Of a stretch of 64,000 bases of DNA, positions 37,937 to 45,500 are shown piece after piece. Positions within the stretch are counted from its first letter, which is position 1; the number at the start of each line of letters is the position of its first letter. The notes under the pieces were generated by a model. That model made no database searches, had not been told where the DNA came from, and worked only from the letters and a program-made list of their open reading frames with translations. The stretch comes from Stentor roeselii (lineage: Eukaryota; Ciliophora; Heterotrichea; Heterotrichida; Stentoridae): the NCBI GenBank assembly GCA_006503475.1, contig RSEH01000095.1, forward strand, positions 92,820-156,819. The letters are read 5' to 3'. The position numbers and the translations under genes were made by a program.

Positions 37937-38313
37937 GTAGTGATGATAATTAATTAATAATAGATTAAAAGAATCTTGTGGAGTGTTAGGATGAAGAAAG
38001 AACTTATTGGACTTACATCTAATGAGGGAAAAGGCGGGAAAATAGACATTCGGGCAGAAATGCGGAAATCAAGAGATCAATGCAAACTTCAGGAAATATC
38101 TTGAAGACTTCTGATGAAACCAGGAATAAATCTTCCTGATCTCAGATCCTGCTTATCTTTAAAGACTTAAAAGCAATCTATCAGTCTTTAAAAGTATTTT
38201 TATTTCTTAGAGCCGTTCAGATCAAATAAAGCCAGCCTGACATTGAAAGTAAAGTCAAGTATTCTTAATTTCCCTCTAGTCCTTCATTCCATTCTGATTC
38301 GTTTTAATAAACA
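37937..38313. other. Intergenic spacer, 377 bp
   Basis: Holds one short ATG-started frame (37991-38104, 37 codons, ending TGA) with no recognisable motif or splice option. I do not call it a gene. Otherwise AT-rich, with no RNA gene or repeat seen. Confidence 0.5.
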
Positions 38314-38733
38314 ATGGTTAAAATTGGAGCTTGTTTTATACTCAGCCTCTTTTTGGTTTCTCAAGTCAACGCAGAGTTTTGCATGGACGAGACAAACCAC
38401 TTCACCCTTGTCGAGTTCGAAATGACTGAGTCTGCTTCACACCAGGAGCAGGCACTTCTTTCGATCACAGGGTACTTCAAGGAACGACAGATGGTCAATA
38501 CTCTTACTTTTGACTTCACCCTTGATGGCGTCAACTGGCTCAGAAGACAAAAAATCATTGACCAGGAATTCGCTGCTGAATATCTCACCACTTTCACCAT
38601 GGTCGTCTCTATTGAGGAATATGTCAGTCATCATGCTAAGGCTGTTCTTGGATTCATGGAAGATACTAATACTGTTTGGTGTGATTTGATTAAACTTCAG
38701 GAACACTTCAATAATAGGAGATTGATAGGCTAA
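38314..38733 (+). CDS. Small secreted protein of unknown family
   Basis: 139 residues, ATG in TTTTAATAAACAATGG. The first 20 residues form a signal peptide (MVKIGACFILSLFLVSQVNA, with likely cleavage after VNA). The mature part of about 119 residues has only two Cys (near its two ends), alternates hydrophobic strands and looks like a single beta-rich domain, possibly disulfide-closed. No membrane anchor. Lipid-binding (ML-like) or other small lumenal folds are possible, but no motif decides. Confidence 0.75.
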   Translation: MVKIGACFILSLFLVSQVNAEFCMDETNHFTLVEFEMTESASHQEQALLSITGYFKERQMVNTLTFDFTLDGVNWLRRQKIIDQEFAAEYLTTFTMVVSIEEYVSHHAKAVLGFMEDTNTVWCDLIKLQEHFNNRRLIG

Positions 38734-39396
38734 TTAGATTATATCAAGGAATTATTTGGATTATTTTGGGAATTTATGAAATTGTAGAGGAGATTAAAGA
38801 GTTTTTTAGGGTCATTCTTTTAGGGCTTTGGAGGATGTGGAAAGTGGATTTGAAAGTTTTAGTTTATTCTTGAGGTTTAGGAATTTTGGATTATTTGTTC
38901 ATGGAAAATAGTTTTGAAATTGTATTTTTTTTATTTCTAGTTGAATAGATTAAAACTTGAAAATAGTTTATATAGATAATAGTTGAAATAATTTTAGGAG
39001 ATTATTTGGAAATGTAGTGATGGTGGTTGTGAGAAAATTATAGTTTAATTTGGATTTATTTTCAATCTGAGGTTTATCTTGATTTGCCAGCATCATATTA
39101 AAAATATCAAATCTATAAAAACTCTGTAATGATTAAAATCAAATAACTTTTGAATCTTAAAGTCTATCAAAAGAATCTAAAGTGTTTTATAAGCAATCTC
39201 TCATAAATATTGACACTAAGTTAGCTTCAAAATCCTCAATATACTTATCAAATAATCTTCAATGCTTAAATGAACTTTTATTTATTTGAACAGAAACTAA
39301 TTATCATGATGCTTAAACATCTTAACGTCAATATCTAAAAAGACACCAAATGATTTATAATTAGACAAATGAGCTTTAAATAATAACAAATTACTA
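38734..39396. other. Intergenic spacer, 663 bp, with a sharp base-skew switch
   Basis: Between convergent genes. The left half (to about 39065) is nearly free of C; the right half is C-rich and G-poor. Each half is therefore G/T-rich on the strand of the gene that ends next to it. No ORF, tRNA or tandem repeat seen. Confidence 0.6.
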
Positions 39397-40551
39397 TTAT
39401 AATTTTAATTCCGTAATTACTGAAAGTTGAGTTGTATTTTGAAGATTGTGAGTACTTTCATTATTAATTATTGAAGACAACTCTGCTTCTTCTTGATGCA
39501 ACTCTTGTGCAAATAAGTCTTTGAAACTAAATTGAGAGCCTGCAGCTTGATTGAGTCTAAATTCGAGTTCAGGGTCCATAACAGGAGGGACTCTTAATTT
39601 GGTGAGTGAGTACTTTTCATCAAGCTTTATCTTATCAATCGAAATACCATCTTTCATGAGTTTTTCTTGCAAGTAGTCAATGATCGCTTTATCATCTAAT
39701 ATCAGAATCGTTTCTTCGAATTGATAAGTGTAGTCTATGCTGACCACTTCAATCAAAAACTTGAAGCATTCGATGAATTTCACGTTTTTCTTCTTTTTAG
39801 ACCAAACAGCCATTATCTGAATTGCATTTTCTCTTCTTTTGTTTAGAATGTGGAAATCAGCACCGCAAATGTTGTATAAATATTGAATTAGTTGTAAGTT
39901 TCCGGTTTTGCAACTAATTAAAGCGCAGTTTTCCCCAGTATTTTCATCTTGATAGTGAATATCGAACTCGGAAGGAACTATTTGTGAGTTGAAGTGGTTG
40001 TAAAGGTATTGGATAACACCCAGTCTTTCCTTTTCACAAGCTTTATGTATAGCTGGGGCTGCATTAGTTAAGATTTTCAAATTATTTTTATCTTGACCTT
40101 TTATTTGTTTTACTTTAGAAAAAGACATAGAAACAGAAATCTCTACCGGTTCTTCGACTTCATCTTTCTCATTCATATAAAAAGGTAAATAATACTCAAG
40201 AAAATTTCTGTGCCCTAATTCACAAATGATATCAATCGGTCTTTTTCCAATCTGTGAGTACAGTTCATTCATCACCGACAATTTCGCCCTTCCCTGTTCT
40301 AAGATAATCATAAATATTTCAGTATAGCCTAAAAATAAAGAATATCCGAGAACATTCATTTCATTGTTGTAGACTTTTGCAATTGGTCGGTTTATGTCAA
40401 GAACAGGTTCTGAATCAAGTTTCCCTACTGTATACTTCGAAATTATATTTCTTGTTTTTACGATGTCTTTGTCATCAATTGCGTCAAGAAGTTTTGAATG
40501 AACTAGATGAGAAAGGTTGGAGGGTTTTTTTAAGGTTATACAATTTCCCAT
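39397..40551 (-). CDS. Ankyrin-repeat-like protein, probably N-myristoylated
   Basis: I prefer the second in-frame ATG (40551) over 40581. It gives MGNCITLKK, a textbook N-myristoylation plus palmitoylation start, and is preceded by ATATAACAAAACA. The product is 384 residues. Ankyrin-type units are degenerate but visible, such as MNVLGYSLFLGYTEIFMIILEQG, KRPIDIICELGHRNFLEYYLP, APAIHKACEKERLGVIQYLYNHF and NCALISCKTGNLQLIQYLYNI. These make a protein-binding solenoid held at a membrane. No channel or enzyme domain follows. The C-terminal 60 residues are probably disordered. Partner unknown. Confidence 0.8.
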   Translation of the reverse strand: MGNCITLKKPSNLSHLVHSKLLDAIDDKDIVKTRNIISKYTVGKLDSEPVLDINRPIAKVYNNEMNVLGYSLFLGYTEIFMIILEQGRAKLSVMNELYSQIGKRPIDIICELGHRNFLEYYLPFYMNEKDEVEEPVEISVSMSFSKVKQIKGQDKNNLKILTNAAPAIHKACEKERLGVIQYLYNHFNSQIVPSEFDIHYQDENTGENCALISCKTGNLQLIQYLYNICGADFHILNKRRENAIQIMAVWSKKKKNVKFIECFKFLIEVVSIDYTYQFEETILILDDKAIIDYLQEKLMKDGISIDKIKLDEKYSLTKLRVPPVMDPELEFRLNQAAGSQFSFKDLFAQELHQEEAELSSIINNESTHNLQNTTQLSVITELKL

Positions 40552-40581
40552 TGTTTTGTTATATATCTCGAAGTAATCCAT

Positions 40582-40905
40582 TAATCCTGATATTTAAAAA
40601 TTTTTAGATTTAAGCTTTGTATAAAGAATTTGATAGAGAGCAGAGAAATTATAAAGAATTAAGTGAGATTAAATTTCTCACTTTATTGATTTCATTTGTT
40701 AATTCTTGAGAAATTGATATAAAAGGTTTTGTAAGAGTTAGGTTGATTGAGTTAATTGCTTAATATATGTTTTTTTCTTTGAAATCAAAGTTTACTTTAG
40801 ATTGAAGAAATGAATAACATCTCACTTAAATTAAATTAAAGTAAACTCTTGAATAGTCAACTATTATATAACTTCTATTAATTACTCCAAATAATTAATA
40901 ATCAC
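40582..40905. other. Intergenic spacer, 324 bp, no gene seen
   Basis: AT-rich spacer between two minus-strand genes. No ORF, RNA gene or repeat was visible. Confidence 0.5.
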
Positions 40906-42303
40906 TCAAGAAAATCTTCTAATTTGACTTGAAAAATTCTGCAGAGCTTCTTTTAGTTCAGTATGATTCTCCGAAGACTTAGTAAGAATCCAATTATAAT
41001 CCTTGATCTTTTGAATCATTTTCTGTTCGGAGTTCTTTAAAATTTTTTCAAACTTTGAAATAAGGTCGATCTCAGCAGCTTCTTTCAGGTCAAGAGACTT
41101 TTGAGTGGGACTACTGGCCTGAACTGTTTCCTGTTTATTTTTCCTAAACTTGACAATAATTGCGAATATGATACCAAAGATTCCCTCAATTCCAATAACT
41201 ACCCAAATGCCTCCAATATTTTTGAAACTAAGAGGAATATCAGCACTATAGTCACATGTTGCAGTATTAGTGACAAGGACAAACTTGTTTTCCAAGTTTC
41301 TATGATAGCTTCGTGAGTAAAGGTCAAGGTTAGCTTTAGTGATTTTTTTATACAAATCATCATCAAACGACTTCGGAAAGGCAAAAGCGAAGTAATCAAC
41401 AATGAACCTTTGACCAACAATAAGCAGATCACAGTCTTTTTTCGACAAATACAAAGCAAAAGGATAAGGCATAGCAGCAGCATCAATTTTTCCACTTTGT
41501 AAATCATCAACCATCCTATTACTCTCTTCATAAGACCAAGAGTAAGTTTTAATCTTGGAGGAATACTGTTTAAGTTCCTCTTCAAAGTCTTCAAAGCCCG
41601 CAACTTTTTTTCCTTTCAAGTCCTGAAAAGACTCGATATCCGACGACTGCCAGTCAATCGAAAGAATAGCTGCCATGTTCGCAAGGTAGACCCCAAGAAG
41701 TATAAATCCTAAAAACCAATAACAAATTTGCACCATTCTTCCTGGAATCGTCTTCAACTTCAAGTCGCCCATCAAGAAAATACTAAGACAAGAATGTTGA
41801 ATAGACTTCATAATTCCTTCTGAATATTTCATAACAATCGGTCCTTTTTCACTTTGCTCTGCAATCCAAATCAGGTGGGAATGAAAGATAATGATGAAGA
41901 CCATGAAAGTCCAAAGAGTCGCGTCGAAAGGAAGAAAAACAAGCCAAAATAGTGAAAGAGGAGACTTTTTGGTTAGGATGATTATTCCTGAGTCGTAAGT
42001 TGGCGTCGAAAACTTCAGGGATTTTAAACGGTCGTGGGTTATTGATATGCAACCCCCTGCGAAGGTAGGTGAATCTGGATTCGTCTCGAGGAAGGACATC
42101 ATTTCTTTGAAGGAAAGACATTCGAAGTCGAGGGATAAGCTGAGAGTTGAGTTTATTTTTTTTATCAGGTCGATGTAGTAACCGGATGCTTTGCTTATGT
42201 TTTTAGAACCTGGAACACAGTTTACTAGTGGAGTCCAAGGACTTGTTAGGAATTTTAGGCCTGAGACTTGATAGGAGGAGGAGAGAAGGAGTAAAAGGAT
42301 CAT
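40906..42303 (-). CDS. Ionotropic-glutamate-receptor-like channel without amino-terminal domain; TGA stop
   Basis: 465 residues. A signal peptide (about 1-15) is followed by ligand-binding lobe S1, M1 (about 119-147), a re-entrant pore segment (about 165-182), M3 (about 190-215), S2 (about 221-360), M4 (about 364-386) and a charged cytosolic tail. GCISITHDRLKSLKFSTPTY matches the iGluR stretch ending in the ligand-binding Arg (Arg92 here) and FSxP. PGRMVQICYWFLGFILLG then VYLANMAAILS matches the pore exit and the SYTANLAAFL gate, and DIESFQDLKGK opens S2. These channels open on binding an amino acid. The whole N-terminal clamshell domain of animal receptors is absent, as in bacterial GluR0, but the M4 is eukaryote-like. 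The pore lacks a K+ TVGYG filter. Stop is TGA. Confidence 0.88.
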   Translation of the reverse strand: MILLLLLSSSYQVSGLKFLTSPWTPLVNCVPGSKNISKASGYYIDLIKKINSTLSLSLDFECLSFKEMMSFLETNPDSPTFAGGCISITHDRLKSLKFSTPTYDSGIIILTKKSPLSLFWLVFLPFDATLWTFMVFIIIFHSHLIWIAEQSEKGPIVMKYSEGIMKSIQHSCLSIFLMGDLKLKTIPGRMVQICYWFLGFILLGVYLANMAAILSIDWQSSDIESFQDLKGKKVAGFEDFEEELKQYSSKIKTYSWSYEESNRMVDDLQSGKIDAAAMPYPFALYLSKKDCDLLIVGQRFIVDYFAFAFPKSFDDDLYKKITKANLDLYSRSYHRNLENKFVLVTNTATCDYSADIPLSFKNIGGIWVVIGIEGIFGIIFAIIVKFRKNKQETVQASSPTQKSLDLKEAAEIDLISKFEKILKNSEQKMIQKIKDYNWILTKSSENHTELKEALQNFSSQIRRFS

Positions 42304-42595
42304 GGTTTATGTTTAAATAGTGAATAGATTTAATATTTGCTTAATTTGGATCATGAAGTTGTAGAATTTTACTTAAATTTAAAAGTTAAAGGTGATTTGA
42401 TATCTTTTAAACTTTTACTGACTTAAAGGAATGTATTTTGGATATTTTACGTCAAATATTAAATATTTAATCAGGATGAAATAATTGCAGCTGAGTCTTT
42501 AATCAATTGAATATCTGATGATTCTAATCTTCAAGGCAAATTTATCTAAACAAATTTTTTGCTTAAATTTAGACCGACACATTTTCCTATAATAA

Positions 42596-45500
42596 ATGGC
42601 ATCAAGAGTAAAGTCTTCATTCTCCAGTCCCTTTAAAATTTCACTACTCGTCACTTTCATCTCTTTAGCCTCAGCCTTCAAATCTCTTGACCCACCATCA
42701 GAAATGACTGAAGAGCTCTTCTCGTCAGAAACGATTTGGCTCATCGATGAACCTCTTTTCACCCATTCAAACTTTAGAAATTTAAAAAATTATTTCGAAG
42801 GAAAAGATTTATCGAGTTTGCTAAATCAAAAAGAATCCTTAGAAGTTGATTGCTCAGAGCTAGAAAAACTTCTCCCAAATCACGAAAAAAGCATTTTGTT
42901 TAATATTGACCTTGACCAAGCTGAAAAAATAAAAATCCAAATCTGCGAAACCCAGAAAGTTGGAAAGATATTAAAAGTTGTCTCTTTTTCTAGAAATTTC
43001 ATCGATTTTGAGTTAAAAGAAAATTTTCTTCAGTCATTTTTTGGTTTATCTGAAAAGAATAATAAAAAAATAACTGAAAAAGAAGAAACAATCAGGCTTT
43101 GCAAGGCAGGTTTTTTTTCATTTATCCAGAAATCATGTAAAACTCATAAAAGAAAACTAACCATAAGTCAAGACCAAGAACTTCTTTACATCTACGGAAA
43201 CTTTAGCCAATTTTACGATGTGCCCAGTGCAGTAACATTTTCAGCAGGAGTAAACATGACTCATGATTTTTTTGTATATTTGACATCAGAACTCAGAAAA
43301 TACACTTTCGGCACTTTAAACACTTCTCGAAACGTTTTCACAGTTTCCGATTACGAGTCAGTCCACGATGCGATCCTAAATCTTTTTTCATCTGCCTTGG
43401 AAAATCGAGTAGTCTTATCAGAATCCGAATGGAAAAGCGCCTTCGAAATCTCTGAAGCAGTCTTTCAACTATCAGACCCTTCATCATTTTTAGTGAACAG
43501 TCAGATAAAATTCTCAGAACTTTCTTATCAATTTCTAAAATTCTTCAAAAATCAAGATCACGGAAGCTGCCCAGGAAACATTGAAAAAGATTCAAATTTC
43601 CCTTCAGCAGTTTCTCAAGCTTTTGAATTCCTTTCTCGAGTCTTTGTCCAAAGTTATCAAGGAGGCCTGGGACCTGAGGGTTCAAAAATAACTGAAGAAT
43701 TTCCAGTTGGGGTTCAAGAATCTGTTAAAGTTGAGCTCAAGTTTAACTTTTCTGGAAGTTTTAACTGTTCATGTGACTTCTGCGGTGAAGACTTATCTGT
43801 GATGAAAGTCGAGGTCCTTTTTCGTGGACTTGGGTTTTATGGAGATATTTTCGCTACAAGAGTTTATATTGCAGGACGTTTGGTTCAAAATGAATTTATT
43901 TACCCGAAACCTGCTGTGCTTGGAGTGGACTTGAATAAATGTTTTCAGTTCAGTACTATTCTTAGCTTTTCTTTTGAACAGGGTGTTGAATTGAAACTGT
44001 TTTCAGATAAAAATCAATATTTTTCTAGTTCAGGTAGTCTTCTAGCTTCTGATATTCCTGGTATGGTTCAGTTGAACTACTCAGCTTTTGGCATCTTTGG
44101 TATTATGCCGGTTTGCCCAGAAGGAAAAGCTTTAAACTCTTTATTTCAATGCAGCGAATGCGATTCTCATTGTAAATGTTTTTGTCCTGGTGACTGTGAA
44201 AGTTGTTTTTTTAACTTTAAGTTCAATTCAATTACAAGAAAATGTGATTCTTGTAATATTGGATATTATTTGGATGATTGCTCTATTTGCAGTGTCGGGT
44301 TTCAAAATGTTGGGAAGAGTCTTAGTTGTACTGAGTGCGCTGAAGGGTTTAAAAGTTCTTCGATTTCGGAACTTTTGTGTGATGTTTGTCAGGTCGGATT
44401 TGCAAGCTCGGGTAATGGAAAATGTGATCTGTGTGATGAAGGGTTTAAGGACTTTGGAGATAGTAGATGCAGTGTCTGTGAAGAAGGGTTTAAAGATTCT
44501 GGTGACGAAAAATGCTCTGTTTGTCAAACAGGATTTCAAGACTCTAATGGGAAAAAATGCAGTGTTTGCCAAGAAGGATTTCAAGATTCTGATGGCAGTA
44601 AATGTAGTGCTTGCCAAGAAGGTTTTATCGATTTTGAAGGTGAAAGATGCAGTCGTTGTGCAGAAGGATTCAAAAACAGCCCACTAGGTCCCAAATGCTC
44701 AATCTGTGAAGAAGGTTTCCAAGACGTTCCAACCGGTAAGAAATGTTCAACCTGCAGTCTAGGATTCACAGACGACTTAGAATCAAAAAAAAAATGTTCC
44801 AAATGCAGTACAGGTTTCACAAACGATGAAGAAACTCTAAAAAAATGCAGTATTTGCGCAGAGGGTTTCACAACTGACCCACTAACCGAATCAAAATGTT
44901 CAATTTGTTCAGAATCATTCATAGACGACCCTATAAGCGGCTCGAGGTGCATCCTGTGTTCATCAAATTTCGAAGACGATGCAACAGGCAAGAGATGCTC
45001 AAAATGCAAAAAAGGTTATAAAACAAATTTATCAAGTCCTTTAAAATGCTCTGAATGTGATGTGGGATATCAGTCAAGTTCTACAGAAAGAGTCATTTGC
45101 GACTCATGTTCACCTGAATACGGAAAATCCTCAGAAGGTGAATGTTTGCCCTGCAGTTCAAATTGTTACTGCCAGGTTTCAGGGCAATGTGACAGTTGTA
45201 AAATAGGATATCTTCCTTCAGTCACTGGGTGTTCAAAAGCATTCAAATTTATCAGCAGCGGCGATATAGTCTCTTCAATAATAGACTCTTCCTTCAGTTC
45301 AGTTTCAATAACAACCAACAAATTCTTCGATGTTTCCTTTAACGGTCAATCTTGTGAATTTTTTTTCAAGAACTTTGAAGTCCTCGGGTCAGGTGCAAAG
45401 TGTTCTTTGAGGTTTTTCAATGTTTTATTTATATCTCTAGGCCTTGACTTTACTTTGAACAATCAGACGTCTTTGAACTTTACTTCAAATGTTTTGATGA

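Noticed and set aside
37991-38104. 37-codon ATG-started frame
   Set aside because: Ends in TGA, no motif, no splice extension; probably chance.
44190-45009. Alternative frames on both strands inside the giant receptor gene
   Set aside because: They mirror the periodic Cys-repeat DNA; the +42596 frame is continuous and has the domains.
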